DNA of 64,000 nt. It comes from UBA8437 sp964646205 (GTDB taxonomy: Bacteria; Planctomycetota; Planctomycetia; Planctomycetales; Planctomycetaceae). The translations under genes were made by a program, and so were the position numbers. Below are positions 16,859 through 25,327 of the stretch, one piece after another (within the stretch, counting starts at the first letter, position 1; every line of letters begins with the position of its first letter). Where the stretch lies: positions 212,733 through 276,732 of the forward strand of contig CAZYAZ010000001.1 in assembly GCA_964646205.1 (NCBI GenBank). Direction: 5' to 3'. Below the pieces are notes generated by a model that made no database searches, was not told the origin of the DNA, and saw only the letters and a list, made by a program, of their open reading frames with translations.

Positions 16859-19800
16859 TCAATTCCGACCATCCCCACCAGCGCGACCGAACAGCCGGTG
16901 GTCGGACCGCCCTCGCGCTTCGATGTATGCCACAAGATCCAGGATCTCCTCCCGGCTCAACGTGTTCAGCAGCTTCTCGGGCATCAGGGAAATGGGCAAC
17001 GGTTTGGTCAACTCGATTGACGACACCGGAATCTCGACCGGCTTGTGAGACGCCTTGCCCAGCGGATTGGTCGCCAGGCGGATATGAGTGGGCGTTTTCT
17101 GGAGAATCATGCCCGTGTGCTGTCGGCCGTTGTCGGTCACCAGCAGGTAGCTGCGGAACTTGTCCTTGATCTCCTTGGACGGCTCGATGATCGATTGCAG
17201 GATCTGCTTCCGGGTGACCTTGGCGTCAAGCCGCCCCAGGTCCGGCCCCACGTTGCCACCCACCTCGTTCACCCGGTGACACTGCTGGCAGGCCGCAGCG
17301 GCAAACAACGCCTTGCCACGGACGAAACTGCGGCCACGGCCCAGCTTGTCCAGGTCACCAGACAGGTCCGCCACGCTCCAGTTCCTGACAAACGGACGCG
17401 ATTCCACCGGCACGGGTTCCGCTATCGGGTTCTCGGCCAGGAACGTCTGCAGGTCGTCAACGACATGCATCACGCCATTCATCGTCCGCCAGTGATTGGG
17501 GAACGTGCAGACGAAGGGGTACTCGCCCGTCTGCCTGGGAACGTCAAACACCAGCCTCTGGCTCTGCCGTGCCTGCAGCAACCGGGTCGCCGCGACGACC
17601 TGGTCGGATTCGGGAACAAAGTGGCGGGAGAATGCATCCGGCAGGGTGGCCATCCGTTCAGCCGCCTGGGCGACTGAGAGCATTCCTCCGGGACGAGTGA
17701 ACAGCAGGTTGTGCGGCATGATGTCGACATTGTCAAAAACGATCTCGATCGGTTTGCCCGCCTGAACGGCTATCACCGTTCGGTCGTATTTCATTCGGTG
17801 TGGCACCGGACGAATCACGATCCGGCGAACGCCCAGTTGATCGATCTGGGTCCGCAACCGCACGGCATCCGCCATCGGCAACAAGGTGGTCAGTTCGCCC
17901 GAGAGTCCCAGGGCGTCGCGAACATCGGCCCGTGTCCTTTGCTTGGCCGGTACGCCACGAGCGAATTGCAGAAGACTGGTGACCAGGGGGCCGGCCTGAG
18001 CCTTGTCCCAGCGGTACTTGGGAATCCGGGAAATTGCCTGGACAGCCGCATGCCGCTGGTCACCACGACGGGCAAATTCGGCCAGGATTCTGAACACCTC
18101 GGACTGGTGACCCGGCAAGGCCGTCGCGGCATTGAAGGCCGACCGTCTTAGCGCCAGGACTTCGGGCGTCACCGGCTTGGCCGGACGAGCCAGCAATGGC
18201 TTGATTTCAGGAAACAACGAATCTCGCAGCGCCGGATCCGGTACCAGCGGCAAACCCTGCATCAGGTCCAGGCGACCGGACGCCGATCCTTCAGCCAGTT
18301 GCCAGGCCGCGGCAGACTTGCCATCGGCCGTCAGCAATGCGGCAAAACCAATCTGACGAGTGACACCGCGACCGGACTTCGTGGCCATCCGCTCGAGTTG
18401 TTTCCTGGCCGCGGCCAGTTTTTGGGGGGCCTGTCCCGTCAACATGTGAGCCAGGTCGAAGAGAACCAACTCGGCATCCGTCGCGTCGCCGGCATCCGAA
18501 ACGCCAATCGCCGCGACCAGTTCGGTGAGCCGGTCGGTCCCGTTGAGCTTGGCCAGCCCGTCCAGGGCCCGGTGCCGCTCGGCCATCGGCACACGCGGTC
18601 GGGACACCAACTCACTGAACACCACGCGACTGGGCTTGAGTTTGGCCAGTTCCGGAATAGTCAACCGGGCCAGCAAATAGTCCAGACCGGCCGGATGGTT
18701 CACGGCAACGGGCAAGCCGGCCGCCAACGCCGGATTCCAGTCTTTCTTGAGTTGCCTGACGGTCTCACCCAGCGTGTAGTCGATGTAATAGTCCCGGGGA
18801 TGATTCAACGCCTGCAGAGCAATCTCAACAGCCTCGACTCCGTCGAACCAGCTGCATGCCCGAATCGCCTCGAGTCGGACTCGAGAAAATTCGTCGTTGA
18901 CCTGCGTGGTCAACAGTTCCAGTGCCTCGGGAATTTCACGGCGCTGAAAACACAGGATCCGCGTGGCAGCGGCGCGGGCGTGCTTGTTGGGACTGCGAAG
19001 AGCACGCTTGAGGTAACGGGGGCGAACGGCGTGAAAACCCTGCATCACCCACAGGGCCTCGAGCAACTCGTGCTCGGCCCCGGGATGCTCGGCCTTCACC
19101 AGGCTCTCGGCCCAGCCCTCCATCTCCGCCAGCACCTCGTCGCGGTCCCGCTGCCACAACTCGCGACGGGCCCGGTACCGGGTGCGGTCCTCGTGGGCCA
19201 ACAACTGCTTGGCCAGCTGCTTGACCGTTCGCCCCTCGGCATGCACCGGCTTCAACAACGGACGGGTCTTGTGGCGAATCCGCCAGATACGACCGTGCGA
19301 ATGATCCCGCCTCTGGTCACGGAGCGAATACTGCATGTGGCCAATCAGGGGATTGAACCAGTCACAGAGATACAACGCACCGTCTGGCCCCAACTGGATA
19401 TCGACCGGGCGGAAGTTGATGTCGGTCGAATGCACCATTGGTGCCAGTTCGCGGGTGGTGAAGCCGCTGTCGGTGGGGATCACCTTGTGCCGCTTGACCC
19501 CCTGGAACCCGATGCAGTTGTTCAGCAGGAAGTCCCCCTGGAAGTCGTCGGGGAAATGACGGCTGCTGACCAGTTCGCACCCACAGGTCGGACGAACCTT
19601 TGTCGAGGTGAACTCCTTCATGCGGGCGTGCTTGTGCGGAAAATCAATACGTCCGGAGAAGGCCGTGCCGAAATAGTTGGATCCGCCCGAAGCATCGGCC
19701 ACAAAGTTCTGTCCCCAGCGGTCAAACACGTGACCCCAGGGATTGGCAAACGGGTACGAAACAAACACCTCGAGCCGATACGTCTTGGGCTCGTAACGGA

Positions 19801-21901
19801 AAATCCCCGCGTACTGCAACCGGACCGGACCGTAGGGTGTCTCGACCTGGCTGTGATGGAACGTCCCCTCGTGCAGGTACAACCCGCCACCGGGCCCCCA
19901 GGTGAATGCACTGATCGCGTGATGACTGTCCTCGGTGCCAAACCCGTGCAACAGCACGCGACGGAAATCCGCCCGGCCATCACCGTCGGTGTCCTTGAGA
20001 AACACCAGGTTGGGCTGCTGAGCGACATAAACGCCGCCGTCGCCGAGTTCGAAGCCGGCCGCCAGGTAGAGCTTGTCGGCGAAGACCGAGTGCTTGTCTG
20101 CACGACCATCGCCGTTGGTGTCTTCCAGGATGATCAGCTTGTCGTTGGGTGTCTCGCCAGGCACGGCGTGCGGGTACGAGGGCATCGTGGACACCCACAA
20201 TCGACCGCGACCGTCCCAGGTCATCGAGACCGGGTTGTGCAGGGGAAAATCCTTCTCCGAGGCGAACAACTCGATCCGAAATCCGTCGGTCACGTGCAGG
20301 TGCTTGATGGCCACCTCCGCATCGACCGACTTCAGATCGATCGCCCCACCGCGGTTGATCTCCTTCCCCGAGACGTTCTGCTTCTTGGAACCCTTCTTCT
20401 TCTTTCCCCGTTTCTTGCCACCGGCCTTCTTGCGATTTTTCTTCTTCGCCTGGTTTCCCTGGGCCTGCTGTACCGCGGTAAGCAGTGACACCGAGGACTC
20501 GACAAGCCCGTCCCCACATGTGTTCTCACGGTCCTCCGACCCGACCCGTGTCAATTCAAACTGCACGGCCGGTTTCGGCTGCGCGAGGTACCAGATCTTC
20601 TCGTCCCGTGCCTGGATCATCTGATCGAGTTTTTTCATCTCCGGCGGGAAAGACTTGGTCCCGAACGGATTCTTCCGACGTCCGTAGATGTACTCGCCGT
20701 TGACCGCACGGAAGCGGTAGTAGAACTGCTGGTTCTTGTCGACGATCGTCCCTCGCAATTCCTCGACCGCCGCCACGGCCCCGCCGCGTACCAGCCGGAC
20801 GCCGGCGGCCCATTCGGTTTCGGTGGCGGTAACCGATTTCTTTCCATTGAGCTTCAACGTCCAGCGTCCCGCCTGCAGCCCCTTGATGGAGAGAGTCGGC
20901 AAATTGTCTCCCAGGACACCCAGTTGTCTCGGGGCCCCATCGGCAGGAGGTGGAGGCAACGGCAATTGTCGATCGCTGGTGGCGAACTGCAGTTTCTGTC
21001 CGTCACCGTCGACATCGACCACGCGGGTGCCGTTGGCAGTGACCCGTCCCGAATCGCGATCCAGCGTCACCCGCCAGGGCTGCTCATCAATTCCCAGGGA
21101 ATCGACCAGGATCCGGGAGACCACCCAGTTGCCGTATCCGGTCAGGTGGGCCCCGTTGAACGTCAGCCGGGTTTTCCCCGAGGCGGACAGCCGCCGGGTC
21201 GCCTGGAACAGGTCGATGAAGTGCACTCCCGCACGACGCGCCACTTCACCCATCGCATCGCTGTACAGCTTCAACTGCTCATTGCGTTTTGACGGCTCGA
21301 CGGCCAGCGGTGAAATCGACTCCTGCGCCGTTGGCGAAACCAAAACGATTCGCGGAGAGATCGCCGTCCGGGACTTGGGCTGCTTTGACCCGGCACCTCT
21401 CTTGAGTTGCCTCACAAAGCTCTCCAGGTCCGTCCTGAAGTCTTTCAGTCCGACTCGACCACGGAACGACTCGTTGAATCCAAAACACAACAGCAGCACG
21501 GTGGGCTGCTGCCTGCCGAGATGAGAGAACACATCACCAAAATCCCGCGGACGTGGTTGCAACAGCACCCGGTCACCTTCGGCCCAGCCCCTGCGTCCAT
21601 TCATGTAACGGATCAGCTCGAACTGGAACTCCCTGCGAGTCACCTCGTCGGCTGGCCAGGCCAGGCTCCGCAGTGACAACCGGAGTTTGGGTTGCCGGGA
21701 AACCAGCAGGGTCTCGAAGTAACCCGCTGACACCAACCGCTCGGCGAACGTGCCACCGAGCATCACGACGCGGTCACCTGTCTTGAGAGTCAACGGGCCG
21801 GTCACCCCAGGTGATTCGGTCGTGGCGATCACCGGGACCCCGGCCTCGACAACAGGGACCAGGAGACCAAGCAAAGCGAGAACAATGGCGTGGCGGGTCA
21901 T
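16859..21901 (-). CDS. Giant secreted PVC-type dehydrogenase: SGNH, beta-propeller, HEAT, cupredoxin and cytochrome c domains
   Basis: A 1680-residue exported protein. After the signal peptide comes an SGNH-hydrolase-like domain (about 30-280; blocks LLCFGFNES and NGAHLTGYGN). A lysine-rich linker lies at about 484-507. The PVC-type membrane dehydrogenase propeller (about 530-870) carries DTNGDGRADKHSVF and DTDGDGRADF loops, followed by HEAT-like repeats (about 880-1340). A cupredoxin domain (about 1395-1480) has type-1 copper ligands in PHNLLF and VCTFPNHWRTM. The C-terminal cytochrome c domain has CQQCH near residue 1540 and GPDLGRL. Propeller, copper site and heme in one chain suggest substrate oxidation with internal electron transfer. 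The family is common in Planctomycetota but its substrates are not established. Confidence 0.9.
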   Translation of the reverse strand: MTRHAIVLALLGLLVPVVEAGVPVIATTESPGVTGPLTLKTGDRVVMLGGTFAERLVSAGYFETLLVSRQPKLRLSLRSLAWPADEVTRREFQFELIRYMNGRRGWAEGDRVLLQPRPRDFGDVFSHLGRQQPTVLLLCFGFNESFRGRVGLKDFRTDLESFVRQLKRGAGSKQPKSRTAISPRIVLVSPTAQESISPLAVEPSKRNEQLKLYSDAMGEVARRAGVHFIDLFQATRRLSASGKTRLTFNGAHLTGYGNWVVSRILVDSLGIDEQPWRVTLDRDSGRVTANGTRVVDVDGDGQKLQFATSDRQLPLPPPPADGAPRQLGVLGDNLPTLSIKGLQAGRWTLKLNGKKSVTATETEWAAGVRLVRGGAVAAVEELRGTIVDKNQQFYYRFRAVNGEYIYGRRKNPFGTKSFPPEMKKLDQMIQARDEKIWYLAQPKPAVQFELTRVGSEDRENTCGDGLVESSVSLLTAVQQAQGNQAKKKNRKKAGGKKRGKKKKGSKKQNVSGKEINRGGAIDLKSVDAEVAIKHLHVTDGFRIELFASEKDFPLHNPVSMTWDGRGRLWVSTMPSYPHAVPGETPNDKLIILEDTNGDGRADKHSVFADKLYLAAGFELGDGGVYVAQQPNLVFLKDTDGDGRADFRRVLLHGFGTEDSHHAISAFTWGPGGGLYLHEGTFHHSQVETPYGPVRLQYAGIFRYEPKTYRLEVFVSYPFANPWGHVFDRWGQNFVADASGGSNYFGTAFSGRIDFPHKHARMKEFTSTKVRPTCGCELVSSRHFPDDFQGDFLLNNCIGFQGVKRHKVIPTDSGFTTRELAPMVHSTDINFRPVDIQLGPDGALYLCDWFNPLIGHMQYSLRDQRRDHSHGRIWRIRHKTRPLLKPVHAEGRTVKQLAKQLLAHEDRTRYRARRELWQRDRDEVLAEMEGWAESLVKAEHPGAEHELLEALWVMQGFHAVRPRYLKRALRSPNKHARAAATRILCFQRREIPEALELLTTQVNDEFSRVRLEAIRACSWFDGVEAVEIALQALNHPRDYYIDYTLGETVRQLKKDWNPALAAGLPVAVNHPAGLDYLLARLTIPELAKLKPSRVVFSELVSRPRVPMAERHRALDGLAKLNGTDRLTELVAAIGVSDAGDATDAELVLFDLAHMLTGQAPQKLAAARKQLERMATKSGRGVTRQIGFAALLTADGKSAAAWQLAEGSASGRLDLMQGLPLVPDPALRDSLFPEIKPLLARPAKPVTPEVLALRRSAFNAATALPGHQSEVFRILAEFARRGDQRHAAVQAISRIPKYRWDKAQAGPLVTSLLQFARGVPAKQRTRADVRDALGLSGELTTLLPMADAVRLRTQIDQLGVRRIVIRPVPHRMKYDRTVIAVQAGKPIEIVFDNVDIMPHNLLFTRPGGMLSVAQAAERMATLPDAFSRHFVPESDQVVAATRLLQARQSQRLVFDVPRQTGEYPFVCTFPNHWRTMNGVMHVVDDLQTFLAENPIAEPVPVESRPFVRNWSVADLSGDLDKLGRGRSFVRGKALFAAAACQQCHRVNEVGGNVGPDLGRLDAKVTRKQILQSIIEPSKEIKDKFRSYLLVTDNGRQHTGMILQKTPTHIRLATNPLGKASHKPVEIPVSSIELTKPLPISLMPEKLLNTLSREEILDLVAYIEARGRSDHRLFGRAGGDGRN

Positions 21902-22034
21902 GCATTCACCAGATGACAGAGACAGACGTGAGAGCCTGTGATTCTACCAGTGGAGCGTGTTGTCCGCTCGCTGCTTGTTGCAGCGTCCGGCCACAAGGCC
22001 TAGTCTGTGGGTGCCCCCAGAGTGGAGAATCCCG

Positions 22035-23297
22035 ATGCATCGCCCTCGTCGTTTCTCGATCGACCAATGGCTGAAAGTTGCCGGAGCGTTGTGCCTGTTG
22101 GCCCTCGTTGCACAGGCCTGCTCTGTGCCGGTTTTCCGTTACGCGCTGGAGCGCTGGCAGGCCGATCCGTACGAGGTGTTCGTCTTTCATCGCGGACCAT
22201 TAACGACCGAGCAACAAGCGCAGGCCGACCGGCTGACCCGCGAGGGTGAAGCCGGCAAGACATTCGCCAACGTGCGGGTGACCACCTGCGACCTGGACAA
22301 CGAACCCGATCCCGATCTCGTGCAATTGTGGCAGGCGCAGAAAACCGAGACGACCCCCTGGCTGGCCGTGCACTACCCGGTCGCCTCGCGGAATCCGACC
22401 CCGGTCTGGAAGGGCCCACTTGGTGAGCCGGAGGTCACCGCATTGCTCAAGTCCCCGATGCGAAAGACCATCGCCGATCGCTTGATCCAGGGACACACGT
22501 CGGTGTGGGTCCTGCTGGAAAGCGGTGACAAGGCCGCCGATGACAAGGCCGCCACCACGCTGCTTGCCCGACTGGCCCACCTCGAAAAAAGCCTGAAATT
22601 GCCAGAGATTTCCGAGGAGGACATCGCCCAGGGATTGGTGCTGATCGACCCCGAGGACCTCAAGGTCAAGTTCTCGCTGTTGCGACTCTCCAGGAAGAAT
22701 GCTGCCGAAAGCATGTTCATCGAGATGCTGCTCTCCAGTGAAGAGGATCTCCGGGAAGAGAAACCTCAACCGATGGCGTTCCCGATATTTGGCCGGGGCC
22801 GGGCCCTGTACGCCCTGGTCGGCAAGGGAATCAACGACGACACGATCGACGCCGCCGGCAAGGACTTGACCGGCCCCTGCACCTGCACCGTCAAGGAACA
22901 AAACCCGGGAATCGACATGCTGATGCCTGTCGCCTGGGACGAACTGGTCGAACGGTTGCCCGAGGCCGACAAGCCACTGCCGCCACTGGTCGGGCTGACC
23001 GGGTTCGGAGAGAGTCCCGAGGAAGCCTCTCCGGCAGACACACCCAAAACAGGGGACTCGACTGAAACAACCGCCACTGCTGGCACGTCGACAAACAAGT
23101 CCGACGCTGGAACGGATCACCCCCAGGATTCAACCGCCACCGCGGTGTCGGCTTCGACCGATGCCCAGGCGGCCGTGAACACGACTGAAACCAGCCAACC
23201 GTCGGCCGGGATCGGCGCGATGACACTCGTCCCAGCGACCCTGATTGTCGGGGTGCTGCTGCTGGGCACATGGTTCGTTGTCGGTCGACGTCGATGA
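22035..23297 (+). CDS. Secreted, C-terminally anchored protein of unknown function beside a FtsX/LolD pair
   Basis: I do not recognise a named family. The 420-residue product has an N-terminal signal segment (GALCLLALVAQACSV, with a weak lipobox-like AQAC) and a globular region that begins like a thioredoxin-fold segment (YEVFVFHRGPL). A CTC motif (GPCTCTVKEQ) lies in the middle, then a Thr/Ser/Ala-rich low-complexity spacer, then a C-terminal membrane helix ending in GRRR. The ATG at 22035 has GGAG about 10 bases before it; an upstream in-frame start would precede the signal segment. It begins a plus-strand series with the FtsX-type permease and LolD-type ATPase and may be their periplasmic partner. 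Confidence 0.75.
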   Translation: MHRPRRFSIDQWLKVAGALCLLALVAQACSVPVFRYALERWQADPYEVFVFHRGPLTTEQQAQADRLTREGEAGKTFANVRVTTCDLDNEPDPDLVQLWQAQKTETTPWLAVHYPVASRNPTPVWKGPLGEPEVTALLKSPMRKTIADRLIQGHTSVWVLLESGDKAADDKAATTLLARLAHLEKSLKLPEISEEDIAQGLVLIDPEDLKVKFSLLRLSRKNAAESMFIEMLLSSEEDLREEKPQPMAFPIFGRGRALYALVGKGINDDTIDAAGKDLTGPCTCTVKEQNPGIDMLMPVAWDELVERLPEADKPLPPLVGLTGFGESPEEASPADTPKTGDSTETTATAGTSTNKSDAGTDHPQDSTATAVSASTDAQAAVNTTETSQPSAGIGAMTLVPATLIVGVLLLGTWFVVGRRR

Positions 23298-23312
23298 GGC
23301 TAACCGCCGCAG

Positions 23313-23331
23313 GGTGGCCGGTCCGGTCACC
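23313..23331 (+). repeat. Strong hairpin between the anchored protein gene and the FtsX-type gene
   Basis: GGTGGCCGG at 23313-23321 faces CCGGTCACC at 23323-23331, with one G-U pair. The stem could stop or process the message between the two genes. It has no U-tract. Confidence 0.35.
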
Positions 23332-23370
23332 ACCTCCCTTCCACGGAGGGTTCTTTCGGAGTTGCATTCG

Positions 23371-24636
23371 ATGAAGATCTCGCGACTGATCGTTCAGGAA
23401 ATCGCTCACCGCTTCCTCAACTTCGTACTGGCCGTCACCGGCGTGTCGATTGCCGTGGCCTGCCTGGTGGCCTCGGTCACGATGATCGATGCCGGCGAGA
23501 TCCAGTCCGAGCAGTTGGTGGCCCAGCGCCAGCAGGAGGTCAAGGACGCCGGCAAGAAGCTGAACGACGAAATGCGAAAGATCACCAAGGGGCTCGGATT
23601 CAACATCGTCGTGCTGGCCGAGGACGAGGATATCGCTGCGTTCCACGCCCAGGGGGCACCGACCCGGACGATGCCCCAGGACTACGTGACGAGGCTCGCC
23701 AATTCCGAAATCGTCGTTATCAACCACCTGTTGCCCATCGTCACCCGGAAGGTCGAGTGGACCGAAAAGAAAAAGACGATCGTGCTGACAGGCACACGCG
23801 GCGAAGTGCCACAGGCGCACCGCGATCCGAAAAAACCACTGCTGGATCTGGTGCCCAAGGGCAAGGTCGTGCTCGGCTACCAGTTGCACCATCCCGACAA
23901 GCTCAAACCAGGCAGCAAGCTGACCATCAATGGCCGGGCACTGGAAGTGGCCAAATGCCACGCCGAACGGGGAACCGTCGACGACGTCACCGCCTGGGTC
24001 AATCTCGAGGAAGCCCAGGACATGCTCGGCATGCAGAACCTGGTCAATGCCATCCTGGCACTGGAGTGCAATTGTGCCACGATCGACCGGGTCGCAGAGA
24101 TCCGGGGTGAAATCGCCAAGGTGCTGCCGGGAACGCAGGTCCTCGAACGCGGACGCAAGGCATTGGCACGTGCCGAGGCCCGCAACAAGGCCAAGAAAAC
24201 GGCCGACGCAGCTTTGGAATCTGCCGAGGAATCTGGCCGCCAGATCATCGAGAGCCGCAAGGCCCAGGCCAACGTGCTGGTGCCCCTGGCCGTCATTGGC
24301 AGCTTCGCCTGGATCGTCCTGCTGGCCGTGGGAAATGCCCGGCAACGACGAGGTGAAATCGGAATCCTGAGAGCCATTGGGCTGGGCAGCCGCCACGTGC
24401 TGGTGCTGTTCCTGGGCAAGGCCCTACTGGTGGGCCTGGTCGGTGGCGGCATTGGATACGTCGCCGGATACATGATCGGAACCGGCTACAGTGAACCTGT
24501 CCAGGAAAGCCTGTTTGACCTCAACTGGCTGCTGATTGCCCTGTTGATGGCACCAGCTCTCTCGGCCGCCGCCTCGTGGCTGCCAGCGCTGGTCGCCGCA
24601 GGCCAGGACCCCGCCGTCGTCCTGCAAGAACAATAA
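23371..24636 (+). CDS. ABC transporter permease, FtsX/MacB-type
   Basis: A 421-residue inner-membrane permease with the MacB/LolCE topology: one N-terminal membrane helix (residues about 15-35), a large periplasmic domain (about 40-300), then three C-terminal helices. The cytoplasmic coupling segment RGEIGILRAIGLGSRHVL is typical of FtsX-family proteins. A Lys/Ala/Glu-rich helix (about 260-300) precedes the second membrane helix and could form a coiled coil. I chose the ATG at 23371 because the membrane segment follows at once. The LolD-type ATPase starts 18 bases downstream and is its evident partner. Substrate unknown; lipoprotein or envelope traffic is a family-based guess. Confidence 0.9.
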   Translation: MKISRLIVQEIAHRFLNFVLAVTGVSIAVACLVASVTMIDAGEIQSEQLVAQRQQEVKDAGKKLNDEMRKITKGLGFNIVVLAEDEDIAAFHAQGAPTRTMPQDYVTRLANSEIVVINHLLPIVTRKVEWTEKKKTIVLTGTRGEVPQAHRDPKKPLLDLVPKGKVVLGYQLHHPDKLKPGSKLTINGRALEVAKCHAERGTVDDVTAWVNLEEAQDMLGMQNLVNAILALECNCATIDRVAEIRGEIAKVLPGTQVLERGRKALARAEARNKAKKTADAALESAEESGRQIIESRKAQANVLVPLAVIGSFAWIVLLAVGNARQRRGEIGILRAIGLGSRHVLVLFLGKALLVGLVGGGIGYVAGYMIGTGYSEPVQESLFDLNWLLIALLMAPALSAAASWLPALVAAGQDPAVVLQEQ

Positions 24637-24654
24637 CCCAAACCCACCATCCCC

Positions 24655-25323
24655 ATGCTGATCTCGCTTCAAAACATCAACAAGACGTACACCGGTGACG
24701 CCGAGAACGTGATCGCCGTCGACGACGTGAGCCTGTCGGTCGATGCAGGCGAGTTCGTCGCCGTCGTGGGACCAAGCGGCTGCGGCAAGACCACTCTATT
24801 GCTGGTCGCCGGGGGATTGCTGGGGCCCGACGGGGGCGAGGTGACCATCGACGACATCGACCCCTACTCACTGAGCACCGAACAGCGGGCCCGTTTCCGG
24901 GCCGAGCGGATTGGGTTCGTCTTCCAGCAATTTCACCTCGTGCCCTACCTCAACGTGCTCGACAACGTGATGGCTCCGGCACTGGTGACCGGAGATCCCG
25001 CGGCCCGCGAGCGTGCCGATTCATTGATCGAACGGTTTGGACTGGGCAAACGGGTGGGCCATCGACCAGGTCAACTGAGCACCGGTGAACGACAACGGGT
25101 GGCCCTGGCCCGGGCGCTGTTGAACGAACCCCGGGTGATACTCGCCGACGAACCAACCGGAAACCTTGACGGGGAAAACAGCCAGGAGGTCCTGCAGACG
25201 CTCCAGTCGTTCGCCCAGCAAGGTGGTGCCGTTCTGCTGGTGACCCACGATCCCGATGCGGTGGCGTTCGCAGGTCGACAGGTCGCACTCTCCAGTGGAC
25301 GGATCGCCGAGAACCAGGAGTAG
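24655..25323 (+). CDS. ABC transporter ATP-binding protein, LolD-type
   Basis: A 222-residue ATPase that pairs with the upstream FtsX-type permease. Walker A GPSGCGKTT, Q-loop FQQFHL, Walker B VILADEPTG and H-loop VTHD are in place. The signature segment reads LSTGERQR rather than the usual LSGGQ, with Thr in place of the first Gly. The next gene begins 4 bases after the stop, so the exported propeller protein is probably part of the same transcript. Confidence 0.9.
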   Translation: MLISLQNINKTYTGDAENVIAVDDVSLSVDAGEFVAVVGPSGCGKTTLLLVAGGLLGPDGGEVTIDDIDPYSLSTEQRARFRAERIGFVFQQFHLVPYLNVLDNVMAPALVTGDPAARERADSLIERFGLGKRVGHRPGQLSTGERQRVALARALLNEPRVILADEPTGNLDGENSQEVLQTLQSFAQQGGAVLLVTHDPDAVAFAGRQVALSSGRIAENQE

Positions 25324-25327
25324 CCCA

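Noticed and set aside
18299..20488. 729-residue open frame on the plus strand inside the giant dehydrogenase gene
   Set aside because: It is antisense to a clearly coded gene with recognisable domains, and its own product has no motif.
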